Positions 18,902 through 28,801 of a stretch of DNA of 64,000 nucleotides are shown in pieces. This DNA is from Ilyomonas sp963847085 (GTDB taxonomy: Bacteria > Bacteroidota > Bacteroidia > Chitinophagales > Chitinophagaceae). The translations under genes and the position numbers were made by a program. The stretch's first letter is position 1; each line of letters begins with the position of its first letter. The stretch covers positions 372,001-436,000 of the forward strand of contig CAWJYO010000004.1 of the NCBI GenBank assembly GCA_963847085.1. Reading direction: 5' to 3'. A model generated the notes under the pieces. That model had not been told where the DNA came from, did no database searches, and saw nothing but the letters and a program-made list of their open reading frames with translations.

Positions 18902-19210
18902 TCAAAACTGGTGAATAAAATTCAATGTTCCCTGAAAAGAAGAAGGTTGTTTGTGAATGGCTTTTTCTAATTGCTGATACACATTTTCAAGTTTGTTTTT
19001 GTCGGCAATTTTTCCTTCTACAACGTGCCATTGCACAGCTTTTTCGGCCTTCTTTTCTTCTACAGCAGGGCGATTGGTTTGTACAATAATTACCGAGTCG
19101 GTGCCAACAATAGTAAGTTTAAAACGCTCGGATTGTTTAGAACGATAAATGCGCTCTGCTGTTAGCGTTATCATCATTCCCTCCACTTCTGCTTTAAACG
19201 AAAATTTCAC
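18902..19210 (-). CDS. Conserved hypothetical protein
   Basis: 102-residue soluble protein beginning MKFSFKAEVEGMMITLTAER and ending with a helical segment (NVYQQLEKAIHKQ). I recognise no domain. It is charged, with a beta-rich first half, and lies 25 bases upstream of the PAP2 gene on the same strand, so the two may be co-transcribed. It contains a variant of the dispersed 11-mer at 18992, read as DKNK. Coding is supported by length, lack of competing frames and tight spacing. Confidence 0.6.
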   Translation of the reverse strand: MKFSFKAEVEGMMITLTAERIYRSKQSERFKLTIVGTDSVIIVQTNRPAVEEKKAEKAVQWHVVEGKIADKNKLENVYQQLEKAIHKQPSSFQGTLNFIHQF

Positions 19211-19397
19211 GGAGTAAAAGTAAAGAGAGTGTAATTAAATTCATGTTTAAGAAAGAATTGCTTTTTGAAAAGGAAGTAATGATTTAGCAAATACAAATGA
19301 TACGTGTTATATGGAAAAAAGAGTTGTGTATATTTGGGAGTTAGCAGCAGCTTGATAATCAGTTCTGAAATTAACAAAACGACTTGGCAAATAGAAA

Positions 19398-20321
19398 ATG
19401 ATACCAGATTACCAGACATTAATGCTTCCACTTTTAAAACTTGTTGCAGACGGACAAGAATATAAATACAGAGACCTTATCGAGAAACTAGGAGCCGAGT
19501 TTCATGTAACGGACGAAGAAAGGAAGGAATTATTAGCGAGTGGAAACCAGCCAATTTTTGACAATCGTGTAGGTTGGGCAAAGACCTATTTAAAGAAGGC
19601 AGGACTTCTTGATTCTCCAAAGCGTGCAAACTTTGTAATCACCGACTTAGGAAGGCAGACTTTAGCAAGAAATCTTAGCCGCATTGATGCAAGGTTCTTG
19701 AGGCAGTTTGAGTCTTTTAATGAATTTATTAACGCAAGTAAACCTGAAAGCGAAGATGAAGCAATAGAAGTTTCAACTATTTCTATCGCTAATGCCCAGA
19801 CGCCAGAAGAAACCTTTGATAAAGCTTACCAGCGACTAAGAAAATCATTGGCTTCAGAACTTCTAAATAAAGTAGTTGAACTTTCACCCGCATTTTTTGA
19901 GCGGCTTGTTATCGAACTTTTAGTAAAAATGGGCTATGGAGGATCCATAAAGGATGCTGGAAAAGCCGTCGGACGAACTGGAGACGAGGGTATTGACGGA
20001 ACTATTAAGGAAGATAAACTTGGACTTGATGTTATTTATATTCAAGCTAAGCGTTGGAAGCCAGGCAATGTAGTTGGACGTCCAGAACTACATAAGTTTG
20101 TTGGCGCTTTAGCAGGTCAAGGAGCGAAAAAAGGTATTTTTATTACAACTTCTAATTTTACAAAAGAGGCAATAGACTACACTCCTCGTAATGAAACCAA
20201 AATTGTTCTAATAGATGGAGAACAGTTAACCCAACTTATGATTGACTACAACCTTGGCTGTGCGATACAACAGATTTATGAACTGAAAAAAATTGATAGT
20301 GATTATTTTGGCGAAGAGTAA
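19398..20321 (+). CDS. mrr: Mrr-type restriction endonuclease (type IV)
   Basis: Methylation-dependent DNA endonuclease, 307 residues. The N-terminal winged-helix domain (about 1-90; LIEKLGAEF, NRVGWAKTYLKKAGLL) precedes the Mrr catalytic domain (about 160-290). The domain holds the PD-(D/E)xK active site: FERLVIELLVKMGYGG, then TGDEGIDGTI (Asp) and VIYIQAKRW (Gln-x-Lys). SNFTKEAIDYT is the conserved tail of the fold. It stands alone: no methylase or specificity subunit is near, as expected for type IV enzymes that cut foreign modified DNA. Flanking gaps of about 190 and 210 bases are without recognisable genes. An orphan defence gene between housekeeping genes suggests acquisition, but no transfer scars are visible. 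Confidence 0.9.
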   Translation: MIPDYQTLMLPLLKLVADGQEYKYRDLIEKLGAEFHVTDEERKELLASGNQPIFDNRVGWAKTYLKKAGLLDSPKRANFVITDLGRQTLARNLSRIDARFLRQFESFNEFINASKPESEDEAIEVSTISIANAQTPEETFDKAYQRLRKSLASELLNKVVELSPAFFERLVIELLVKMGYGGSIKDAGKAVGRTGDEGIDGTIKEDKLGLDVIYIQAKRWKPGNVVGRPELHKFVGALAGQGAKKGIFITTSNFTKEAIDYTPRNETKIVLIDGEQLTQLMIDYNLGCAIQQIYELKKIDSDYFGEE

Positions 20322-20528
20322 AATGTCTGGCAACAAGGAAGCCGACCGCATGACATTGTAGTAAGAAACAAGGGCAAATGAGTGAATAATAGTTTATGAG
20401 TTAAATATTAGAACTCAGGATGACAGTTTGTTTTTGCGCCAATATTATCAGCTCCAATCATAAACCCCGAATCATAAATTGTATTTCCCTAACTTCGCCG
20501 CGCTTTTTTAAAAATTAAAACAACAACT

Positions 20529-21602
20529 ATGGCTAAATACCGCGCCGGTGTTTTATTTGGAGAAGAACTCCATTCGCTTTACGAAGATGCAAAGCAAAAT
20601 AAGTTTGCCATGCCTGCCGTAAACGTTACCAACAGCAATACAGTGAACGCTGTGCTTGAAACGGCAGCAAAAGTAGGCTCGCCTGTTATTATTCAGTTTA
20701 GCAATGGCGGCGCACAATTTTTTGCCGGCAAAGGAATGCCTAACGATAAACTGCAAGCTAATATTTCCGGTGCTGTTAGCGGCGCTTTGCATATTCATAA
20801 TGTTGCCAAATACTACGGCGTTCCGGTGGTGCTGCATACCGACCATGCTGCTAAAAAATGGCTTCCGTGGATTGATGGTTTATTGACAGCCGGTGAAGAT
20901 TATATGCAGAAAAACGGGCAGCCTTTGTACAGTTCGCACATGCTCGATTTAAGTGAAGAACCGATACATGAAAACATTGAAACTTCGGTTCAGTTTTTCA
21001 AGCGGATGAGCCAACTGCAAATGAGCATTGAGATTGAACTTGGTGTTACCGGCGGCGAAGAAGATGGCGTTGATAACAGCGGTGTTGAAAATTCAAAATT
21101 ATATACACAGCCAGAAGATGTTTACATGGCGTATGAAGAATTGAGTAAGGTTAGCAATTTGTTTACCATTGCGGCTGCTTTTGGAAATGTGCATGGTGTT
21201 TACAGTCCGGGTAATGTGGAATTACGTCCTGAAATTTTAAAGAACAGCCAGGAATATGTTGCCAAACAATTGGGCAGACCTGAAGGCGATAAGCCCGTTT
21301 ATTTTGTGTTTCATGGTGGCAGCGGATCGCCAAAAAACCAAATTGAAGAAACGCTTAATTATGGCGTTATTAAAATGAATTTGGATACCGATATGCAATG
21401 GGCATTTTGGGATGGCGTGAAGAATTACTATCAAAAGAATGAAGGTTTTTTGCAAGCTCAGTTGGGCAATCCCGAAGGAGAAAATAAGCCGAATAAAAAA
21501 TATTATGACCCGCGTGTTTGGCTTCGCAAAGGGGAAGAAACTTTTGTGAAACGATTGGAAGAAGCGTTTGCCGATTTGAATTGCATCAACCGAAATGCGT
21601 AA
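20529..21602 (+). CDS. fbaA: Class II fructose-bisphosphate aldolase
   Basis: Zinc-dependent glycolytic and gluconeogenic aldolase, cleaving fructose 1,6-bisphosphate to glyceraldehyde 3-phosphate and dihydroxyacetone phosphate. 357 residues, the length of the E. coli FbaA type. Visible features: VVLHTDHAAKKWLPWIDG (catalytic Asp and zinc His), EIELGVTGGEEDGVDN, FGNVHGVYSPGNV (zinc His), VFHGGSGSP (phosphate loop) and GVIKMNLDTDMQWAFW. A strong hairpin terminator follows directly. A likely promoter region upstream contains an exact 11-mer copy at 20427-20437. Confidence 0.96.
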   Translation: MAKYRAGVLFGEELHSLYEDAKQNKFAMPAVNVTNSNTVNAVLETAAKVGSPVIIQFSNGGAQFFAGKGMPNDKLQANISGAVSGALHIHNVAKYYGVPVVLHTDHAAKKWLPWIDGLLTAGEDYMQKNGQPLYSSHMLDLSEEPIHENIETSVQFFKRMSQLQMSIEIELGVTGGEEDGVDNSGVENSKLYTQPEDVYMAYEELSKVSNLFTIAAAFGNVHGVYSPGNVELRPEILKNSQEYVAKQLGRPEGDKPVYFVFHGGSGSPKNQIEETLNYGVIKMNLDTDMQWAFWDGVKNYYQKNEGFLQAQLGNPEGENKPNKKYYDPRVWLRKGEETFVKRLEEAFADLNCINRNA

Positions 21603-21614
21603 ATAAATTCGGCC

Positions 21615-21652
21615 AAAAACAAAAGCCGAGCATCCAACCGGCTTTTGTTTTT
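21615..21652 (+). terminator. Hairpin terminator after fbaA, containing the AAAAACAAA motif
   Basis: Perfect 14-bp inverted repeat: AAAAACAAAAGCCG (21615-21628) and CGGCTTTTGTTTTT (21639-21652) around a 10-base loop. It ends in a T-rich tract on the plus strand and mirrors it on the minus strand, so it can stop both fbaA and the convergent CPBP protease gene. The arms carry the core of the dispersed 11-mer in both orientations. Confidence 0.85.
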
Positions 21653-21664
21653 CAAATAGAAGTA

Positions 21665-22648
21665 TTATAAAATGTCGTTCTCTTCGCTACTCCGGTTATT
21701 GTCTAATTGATATTCTTCTGTAGTGCCATCATGCGTAACCGACACTGTTTTCATACATTCTCTTTTAAACAAAACAAACAGTGCCAATACTCCAACAATA
21801 GCAATGATGCCAACAAAAACGGGATAGGTATCGTCCTGCATACTTTTCTCGGTTAGCTTGCCGGAACGGCTTAACATGTACAAACCCGTTACCACTACTG
21901 CATTGTTTAAAAAGTGCATTGTAACATTAAGCCAGATGTTTTTTCCATAATAAAAAATATAGCCCAAAACCAAACCCAAAAACAAACGGGTGAGAAAACC
22001 GTAGTAAGAAAAGTGTGCGGCACTAAAAAAAACAGAGGCAACAAAAATGCCCCAGAACGCATTGCGAAACATACCAATAAACATTTGTTGCATTGCGCCG
22101 CGAAAAAACAATTCTTCAAATAAAGCAGGCAAAAAAGCAATGATAATAAGTGAGTAAATATAATCGGTAAAGGTTTTCATTTGCACCATATCCAGCACTT
22201 CTTTCGTGTATTCATCTTCCATGCGCTTGAAAACCTGTTCCCAATGTTTTGAAATAGGTATCCATTCGTTCAACTGCGAAAGAATGCTTTGCGAAAACAA
22301 AGCAGCAATGGCAATTAACAACACTAAGTAAAATTGTCGCAAGTTGGAATGTGTTGCAAAACCGAGATACCGAAACGGATGTTTGTTTACAATTACCGCG
22401 AATAGCAATGCGGGAACAGCAAACAAAACCAATGTGCTTACCACCTGAATAACTCTTGCTACCTGAACATTTTTCGGATCTAACAAGGCTGGAGCTAAAC
22501 CGCTCAAAGGCACGCCCAGAGATACTTTCGCGATGATGATAGATACGATTCCAGCCAGTATAAAGCCCAGGCCTAACAAACCCAGTAAGATGCCAAACTG
22601 CCCAAACGCACTAATGCCGCGCGAAGAATTGCCATACGTTGTATTCAT
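21665..22648 (-). CDS. CPBP family intramembrane metalloprotease
   Basis: Polytopic membrane protein of 327 residues related to CAAX prenyl proteases and bacteriocin-immunity proteins. Motif 1 is ALFEELFFRGAMQ (EExxxR), motif 2 FFSAAHFSYYG (FxxxH) and motif 3 TMHFLNNAVVV (HxxxN), with about eight membrane helices around them. The ATG at MNTTYGNSSRG was selected; it lies 19 bases after a TATCTTCG box on the minus strand. A longer in-frame start would pass through the promoter. Substrate unknown. It converges on fbaA across a shared hairpin. Confidence 0.88.
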   Translation of the reverse strand: MNTTYGNSSRGISAFGQFGILLGLLGLGFILAGIVSIIIAKVSLGVPLSGLAPALLDPKNVQVARVIQVVSTLVLFAVPALLFAVIVNKHPFRYLGFATHSNLRQFYLVLLIAIAALFSQSILSQLNEWIPISKHWEQVFKRMEDEYTKEVLDMVQMKTFTDYIYSLIIIAFLPALFEELFFRGAMQQMFIGMFRNAFWGIFVASVFFSAAHFSYYGFLTRLFLGLVLGYIFYYGKNIWLNVTMHFLNNAVVVTGLYMLSRSGKLTEKSMQDDTYPVFVGIIAIVGVLALFVLFKRECMKTVSVTHDGTTEEYQLDNNRSSEENDIL

Positions 22649-22666
22649 AATCTGCTTCAATCGTAG

Positions 22667-22674
22667 CGAAGATA
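22667..22674 (-). promoter_or_regulatory. Possible -7 box of the CPBP protease gene
   Basis: On the minus strand this reads TATCTTCG, matching the TAnCTTC(A/G) pattern seen upstream of several genes in this window, 19 bases before the chosen start. Confidence 0.4.
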
Positions 22675-22794
22675 AGGAAAGGAGGGAAGCATAAAGAAAC
22701 GCAATGGTTGAATGAAATATTGGCAAAACCAAACATTCTCTTCAAACAAATTGCAACAGTTATATTTGTTTCATTTTATAAATGCTTCAATTTT

Positions 22795-24583
22795 ATGATT
22801 GCGCCGACACGACTTTTTGATGCAATAGACTGGCAATTACAACGATTTGGTAATGTTACTACGCTCGCTGCAAAAGAAGGCGGTGAATGGAAAACCTACA
22901 GCACCGAAGAAGTAAAAAAAGTGGTGAATCAATTCAGCGCAGGCTTGCTGCAATTGGGCGTTGGTGCACGCAGCTTTGAGCCTGAAGGTGCTGATAAAAT
23001 TGCTATTATCAGCAACAACCGGCCTGAGTGGGTTTTTACCGATTTAGCTGTTCAGCAAACCGGCGCTATTCTGGTGCCTTTATATCCAACCACGAATCCT
23101 TTGGAAATTACTTTTATCTTGAACGATGCATCGGTAAAATACATTTTTGTCAGCAGTGAAGATTTGTATGAAAAAATATCGGCAATTCAAAAAGACGTAC
23201 CTTCTTTGCAGGAAATCTATACGTTTGAAAAAATAGAAGATGCACGTCATTGGAGCGAAATACTTGAATTGTCTGAAGAGGAAGCGTTGCAAAAAGTAGA
23301 AGCTATTAAACCCACTATTCCGGAAGAACATCTGGCAACCATTATTTATACTTCCGGCACAACCGGCACGCCAAAAGGCGTGATGCTGACTCATAAAAAC
23401 ATTGTAAGCAACGCCTTATATTCAAAAGAAACCTTTCCGTTTTCTGATGCGCCGGGAACCAAAATATTAAGCTTTTTGCCGCTCAATCACATCTTCGAAA
23501 AATGCGTTACCTATATTTATTTGTTCAGCGGAATTTCTATTTATTATGCGGAAAGTTTAGACTCCATTGGTGATAATTTAAAAGAAATAAAACCCACAGG
23601 ATTCACCACTGTTCCGCGTTTGTTAGAAAAAGTTTTTGAACGAATTATGACTGCTGGCTCGCAACTAAAAGGAGTGAAGCGGGTGTTGTTCTTTTGGGCC
23701 GTTCGCACTGCAACCAAATACGACAACCGTAATGACGGTGGTGCTATTTATAACGCAAAACTAAAGCTCGCTAACCGGCTTATATTCAGCAAATGGCGCG
23801 AAGCATTGGGTGGAAATATTACGTTTATCGTAACAGGTGGCGCGGCTTGCAGTGAAAAGCTGTTGCGCATTTTTAATGCCGCACAAATACCGGTTTACGA
23901 AGGTTATGGACCTACAGAAAACAGTCCGGTAATAGCTGTTAACCGCAAAGAAGAAAGAAGATGTAAAATTTGGAACGGTTGGGCCTGTCATTAACGGCGT
24001 TGAATTGAAATTTGAAGAAGACGGAGAGATATGTGTGCGTGGCAACAGTGTGATGAAAGGCTATTACAAACGACCTGATTTAACGGCTGAAACCATTATT
24101 GATGGTTGGCTGCATACCGGCGATATTGGTGTGATGGAAGAGGGCCGTTTTTTAAAAATCACCGACCGTAAAAAAGAGCTGTTTAAAACCAGCGGCGGTA
24201 AATATGTAGCACCGCAACCCATAGAAAACAAGCTAAAAGAAAGCATGTTCATTGAACAGATAATGGTAGTGGGCGCAGGTGAAAAGTTTGTAGGTGCGTT
24301 AATTGTTCCTTCGTTTACGGCATTGAAAAGATGGGCAAAAGAAAACGGCGTGCCATACACCAGCAATGAGCAAATAATTAAAGAGCAAAAAGTGATTGAC
24401 TTATACAAATCCATCCGTGATAAATACAATGCTTTTTTTAATCATGTTGAGCAAATCAAACGCTTTGAATTGCTGCCGGAAGAATGGGGTGTGGCTACCG
24501 GCGAAATGACGCCGAAACTGAGCTTAAAACGCAAAGTAGTAATGGAAAAATTCAAGGATAAAATACAGGAAATTTACAATTGA
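22795..24583 (+). CDS. Long-chain fatty acid-CoA ligase (frameshifted)
   Basis: AMP-forming acyl-CoA synthetase of about 595 residues that activates long-chain fatty acids for degradation or lipid synthesis. The AMP-binding loop is TIIYTSGTTGTPKGVMLTHKN near residue 185; YEGYGPTENSPV and WLHTGDIGVMEEG are the adenylate motifs, and ITDRKKELFKTSGGKYVAPQ is the hinge and C-domain. The frame breaks near 23,955 in GAAGAAAGAAG; removing one A joins VNRKEE to DVKFGTVGPVINGVELKF exactly. I chose the ATG giving MIAPTRLFDAIDWQ. It overlaps the 3' end of a degraded gene on the other strand by 10 bases. Confidence 0.9.
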
Positions 24584-24976
24584 GATTTGGTTTTATCTTC
24601 TTCTTCCTGCAGCAGTTGTTTTATTTTTTCGAGGTAGATAACATCCAATTGGTCTTTGGGGCGATTCACTGCTTTTTTGTTTTGAATCAAATGGTTGATG
24701 TGAAGAAAAGGAACCGGAACGTTTGCGATGATTGCAATAGATGCCATTTGTAAGCAGTCGTCAAAAGACAAGTTTTCAAGCCCTTTCATATCAACCATTA
24801 CATCTAATCTCATCCATTATTCAAATTAAAATAAGTCCATCCTGGAACGATTTGCATATCATCAATCATGAAATAACCATGCAAATTTGTAGCAACACCG
24901 CCAACCTTATAAATTCAACTTGAAACTAAGTTAAGGCTTTCCAAAAAGCAATTAATTCTTCATCAAAGGTGTCCAT
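24574..24976 (-). pseudogene. Remnant of an MNT-type nucleotidyltransferase
   Basis: On the minus strand the N-terminus MDTFDEELIAFWKAL is followed by an in-frame stop (TAG). In shifted frames come FQVEFI, VGGVATNLHGYF, then MIDDMQIVPGWTYFNLNNG, and finally an open C-terminal part, MRLDVMVDMKGLENLSF to the end. These pieces are in the order of a ~180-residue Bacteroidota nucleotidyltransferase-like protein. The segment between GYF and MIDDM, which should hold the G-S...D-x-D catalytic site, is missing. A nonsense codon, two or more frameshifts and loss of the active site make this a true relic rather than a sequencing artefact. The last 80 codons are still open. Confidence 0.65.
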
Positions 24977-24982
24977 AAAAAG

Positions 24983-25170
24983 TTATTTTGTTTCTGATGC
25001 AGACAATGGTTTATGTATAATATTTGCATTCTCTAAACATAATACTTCTTTTCATTAGCCTCGTCATTGTTAGAAACCTTTCTTCATGCGTTTTCCGCAA
25101 AGCATCTCTCAATAAATCAAGCTCTGCTTTTTTCATAATCCGGTTCTTTATGTTGTTGCAATTCATCCAT
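24983..25170 (-). pseudogene. Degraded small gene upstream of the nucleotidyltransferase relic
   Basis: Reads MDELQQHKEPDYEK, then after a frame shift AELDLLRDALRKTHEERFLTM and TRLMKRSIMFRE, then after another shift NIIHKPLSASETK and a stop 6 bases before the nucleotidyltransferase start. The continuity across frames shows a former gene of about 62 codons, directly upstream of and probably co-transcribed with the relic. I recognise the arrangement as a common small-protein/nucleotidyltransferase pair in Bacteroidota, function not established. Frameshifts could partly be sequencing errors. Confidence 0.5.
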
Positions 25171-25270
25171 ATCAACTGCAATTTACTCAAATAAAAATAA
25201 GCCTTTTCAAACGTTTGTTTTTATCGTTTTTGTTACAAACAAATGCGCTGTTTTCTGTTATCTTCATCCT

Positions 25271-25988
25271 GTGATTTTACAAACATTTACTTTAGAAACA
25301 AAGCTTCAGCAAAGTGCAATTTCTTTTCATTCTGTTGTGCCGTTTGATACAGGAAAAGATAAGTTGTTGCTGATGGATTTTACAGCCAGTAACCTGCAGC
25401 TTACCGATGAAATAGTGAGCGACACACAACTCTTCACACAATATATTAGCGATACAATTGAGGAAAGCGGCGCACGATATGGTATTGGTGGTTATGCCGA
25501 GCATCGCACTATTTACTCGCGAAGCGAAGTGTTTAATGCAACGAATATTCTTAATGAACCACGCCGGTTGCATTTGGGTATTGATATTTGGGGAAAGCCC
25601 GCTACGCCTGTATTTGCGCCGCTGGGCGGTGTGGTTCACAGCTTTGCCTTTAACGATAAAAGGGGCGATTATGGGGCTACAATTGTTTTGTTACATCAGT
25701 TAAACGGTAAGTGTATTTTATACTTTGTACGGACATTTGAGTTTGCACAATCTTTCCGGTTTGGAAGCAGGAAAATACATTAGTCTTGGCGAGCCGGTTG
25801 GCGCTTTTGGTGAGCCGTTTGAAAATGGTAACTGGCCGCCGCATCTGCATTTTCAAATTATTAAAAACATGGAAGGCAATTGGGGCGATTATCCTGGTGT
25901 TTGCGCTTGGAGTGAGCGCGAAAAATATTTACAAAATTGTCCTAACCCCGATTTGATTTTGAACATGATGCAGTATGCAGCGTCATAG
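25271..25988 (+). CDS. M23 family peptidase (frameshifted)
   Basis: LytM/M23-like zinc endopeptidase domain protein of about 238 residues. Metal ligands are in LHLGIDIWG (HxxxD) and PPHLHFQI (HxH). Frame is lost near 25,712; removing one base joins HQLNGK to LYGHLSLHNLSGLEAGKY, which carries the GHL...L motif of the family. A GTG start is used because no upstream ATG exists; no signal peptide is visible, so the protein may be cytoplasmic or the start may be misplaced. Homologues in Bacteroidota are annotated as peptidoglycan DD-metallopeptidases, but the biological substrate is unclear. Confidence 0.8.
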
Positions 25989-26105
25989 AACACGGCTGAC
26001 ACAAATTTTATGCACGGATTGTTAGGATATGAATATGTAAGATTGAATATTCGTGCAAAAACAAATTTTTAGATTTTTATCACTTTCCCATAAATCTCAA
26101 ACATC

Positions 26106-26404
26106 TCATTTATCCCCGTTCAAACATTCTTCTACCAACAGTTTCCATTCTTCTTTCAGGCTAATATCCGGCATCTGTTTATTCGCTCTTTTGTACCAAT
26201 AATTCGCATTACCATTATCGCCTTCCACGCGGTGCAAATACGCATGAATAGTAGCAGCCGTGCTACCTTCCAGACCATCAACCAAACTATGCGCTTTTTC
26301 CAATCGCCATCGGCATCATACCATAACGCTTGTAAATACACCGATGCCTGTTGCGGCGGTGCATTGCCTTTCAGGCTTTGTTCAAACTCGTTCAGGTTCA
26401 TCAT
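26106..26404 (-). CDS. Conserved hypothetical protein (frameshifted)
   Basis: About 99 residues when one indel is corrected: MMNLNEFEQSLKGNAPPQQA leads to LWYDADGDWKKAHSLVDGLEG, then YLHRVEGDNGNANYWYKRAN. The first frame is left at an A-run (five A, six needed) near 26,300. The helical pattern with repeated W-Y residues resembles TPR-like small proteins found in Bacteroidota; no function is assigned. It is flanked upstream by a divergent CorC-family gene. A short gap of 117 bases separates it from the M23 gene, containing an exact 11-mer copy at 26055-26065. Confidence 0.6.
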
Positions 26405-26546
26405 ACATTTTTGTTTTTACTTAAAAAATCAATTTTAAAAGTGTTTCCAAAACCGAATTTTTGTTGCAAAAGCAAAGCAACAACTTATTCATAAAATGTG
26501 TCTATCTTTTTGTTCTTATCTTCATCTTCCGTTCTATTTTTAACCT

Positions 26547-27818
26547 ATGACAGCAGTTGGATTTTCTATTTTACTGGGCATTACATTGTTGTTTTTACTT
26601 CTTTTTGCGGGTATTGAAATCGCCTTTGTAAGTGCCAACCGTTTGGGTGTTGAATTGAAGAAAAAGCAAGGCAAACGAAGCGGCATTCTTCTTTCTCATT
26701 TTTTTGAAAACGGAAATGCGTTTCTTGGTGTTTGCATTGCTGGTATTGTTTTGTTTTTAGTCTTATTTATTTTGGTGCTCATTCATTTGTTAGCAAGCTA
26801 CTCTTTGGCGGGTTCCATTCTTTCAAAACATCCATAACGATTATTTGTTTTTGGTTGCCGATGCGCTGGCTGGCATTATTATTCTCGTGTTTTTTTTGGA
26901 GTTGTTTACCAAAGCTTTGTTTCGTGCAAAAAGTGATTCGCTGCTTTCTTTTTTTGCATCGCTCGCTAAATTTTTCTATAACATTTTATACCCCGTGGTG
27001 CGCGTTTTTGTTTCGCTTGCAGTCGGGCATTTTGCGCTTTTTATTTAATGTAAGATTGAAAGAAGACAGTGAGCCATTTGTAAAAACCGATGTGGAAAGC
27101 TATTATCAGCAAAGCAACGAACAAAATGAGGAGCATCCCGAACTGAATAAAGAACTGTTTGAAAATGCGCTTTCGTTGCCTACTATAAAAGTACGCAGAT
27201 GCCTTGTTCCGCGAACCGAAATTGAAGCGGTTGACATCAAAACTCCGATTGATGTTGTTAAGCAAAAGTTTTTAGATACGAAGCTGAGCAGGATGGTGGT
27301 GTTTGAAAACAATATTGACAATATTGCCGGTTATATTCATCTGCTGGATTTGTTTAAAAAACCTGCCGGCATACAGTCTATTTTATTACCCATTCCGGCT
27401 GTTCCCGAAAGTATGAGTGCTACAGATTTGATTACCAAATTTTCGCGTGAGCGCAAAAGCATTGCGTGGGTAATTGATGAGTTTGGCGGACACAGCAGGC
27501 ATTGTAACCATGGAAGATGTGTTGGAAGAAATTTTTGGCGATATCAAAGATGAGTATGATACTGAAGAACTGGTTGAAAAGCAATTAAGTGAAAACGAAT
27601 ATATTTTTTCGGGAAGAATTGAGTTGCATTGCCTTAACGAAAAATATGGGTTCGAGTTTCCGCAAAGTGAATCCGAAACGCTTTCAGGCTATATAATTGA
27701 CGAACATAAAAGCATTCCTAAATTTAAAGAGCGCATTATTATTGGTGATTACGAGTTTGATGTGCTGAACGTGAGCAACACACGTATAGAAATGATAAAA
27801 ATGAAAGTGTTGCGATAA
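26547..27818 (+). CDS. CorC/HlyC-family transmembrane CBS protein (multiple frameshifts)
   Basis: Membrane protein of about 423 residues with an N-terminal CNNM domain (helix MTAVGFSILLGITLLFLLLFAGIEIAFVSANRL, cut here in annotation by frame changes). A CBS-domain pair follows (KVRRCLVPRTEIEAVD, then FGGTAGIVTMEDVLEEIFGDI), then a C-terminal CorC/HlyC transporter-associated domain (GYIIDEHKSIPKF). Such proteins relate to gliding-associated GldE and to magnesium or cobalt efflux. At least four frame changes (near 26,745, 26,830, 27,020 and 27,485) interrupt it, each with the protein resuming in another frame. The density is high even for this window, so a real pseudogene cannot be excluded. 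Confidence 0.75.
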
Positions 27819-27835
27819 CATTTTGTTGGCACCCC

Positions 27836-27843
27836 TACCTTTG
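27836..27843 (+). promoter_or_regulatory. -7 box upstream of tatC
   Basis: TACCTTTG is a perfect match to TAnnTTTG and lies 27 bases before the tatC start. TTG at 27810-27812 is a possible -33 element, with slightly long spacing (23 bases). Confidence 0.5.
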
Positions 27844-27870
27844 CCCGCAATAATTTCGTATCTCTTACAA

Positions 27871-28744
27871 ATGGCTACATCTATTTTTAATCGCGGAGGC
27901 AGCCCCGAAACAGCCGAGATGTCTTTCATAGATCATCTTGAAGCGCTTCGCTGGCACATCATACGTTCTGTTCTTGCTATTCTTGTTCTTGGCATTGTTA
28001 TTTTCATTTACCGCGATTGGGTGTTCGATTACATCATTGCCGGTCCCATCAACCCCGATTTTGTTTCATATTCGGCACTTTGCAAGTTTAGTCATTTCAT
28101 TCATGCAGGCAATGCGCTTTGTCTTGAAATCGTTTCATGTTGACATGCAAACAACTACCTATGGCGGGCAGTTTTTAAGCAGTATTACCATTGCGCTTAC
28201 AGGCGGTTTGCTGGCAGCTTTTCCTTATATTTTTTGGGAATTCTGGCTGTTTATAAAACCAGCCTTAAAACCCAAAGAATTAAGAAACACACGCTTCATT
28301 ATTTTCTGGGTTTCGTTTTTCTTTTTTCTCGGTGCGGCCTTTGGTTATTTTATTTTGGGTCCATTCACGTTCAACTTTTTAGGCACATTTCAATTAGGAA
28401 CAAAAGGAATGCTGGTAACACGTCCAACCTTATCCGATTACTTAGAAAACTTAACCAACATTATACTCGGTTGCGGAATTGCTTTCGAGCTTCCGGTGCT
28501 GGCTTCCGTGCTTACGCGCATTGGGTTAATTACGCCCAATTTTTTACGTCGCTCGCGCCGTTATGCTATTGTAGTTATTTTAATCATTGCGGCTTTCATC
28601 ACACCAAGCCCTGACTGGATAAGTCAGACCATTGTATTTATTCCTTTAATGTCGTTGTATGAGTTAAGCATCTTTGTTTCCAAAAAGGCTTACAAAGCAA
28701 TGGAGGATTATGATAGAGAGCGAGAAGTGAAAGAGTGGGAATAG
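27871..28744 (+). CDS. tatC: Sec-independent protein translocase TatC (frameshifted)
   Basis: Core inner-membrane subunit of the twin-arginine export pathway, recognising RR signal peptides. About 291 residues with six membrane helices. The N-terminus MSFIDHLEALRWHIIRS is the conserved E-x-L-R-x-R-like motif. FVSYSALCKFSHF leads, after one frame change near 28,130, to MQTTTYGGQFLSSITIALTGG, and then LVTRPTLSDYLENL and the last helices. The start MATSIFNRGG follows a perfect -7 box. Substrates in this window with RR signals include the 2Fe-2S subunit at 1.8 kb and the epimerase at 63 kb. The frameshift in an important gene argues for sequencing error. Confidence 0.92.
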
Positions 28745-28801
28745 AATTGTTGAATCTGTTAGGTTATTTCAGAAACCTTAAAAAGTGTATGTAAAATCTA
28801 A

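Noticed and set aside
27871..28744. Programmed ribosomal frameshifting as the reason for split genes
   Set aside because: The breaks differ in sequence, often sit in plain homopolymers without a slippery heptamer or pseudoknot, and occur in about 18 unrelated genes.
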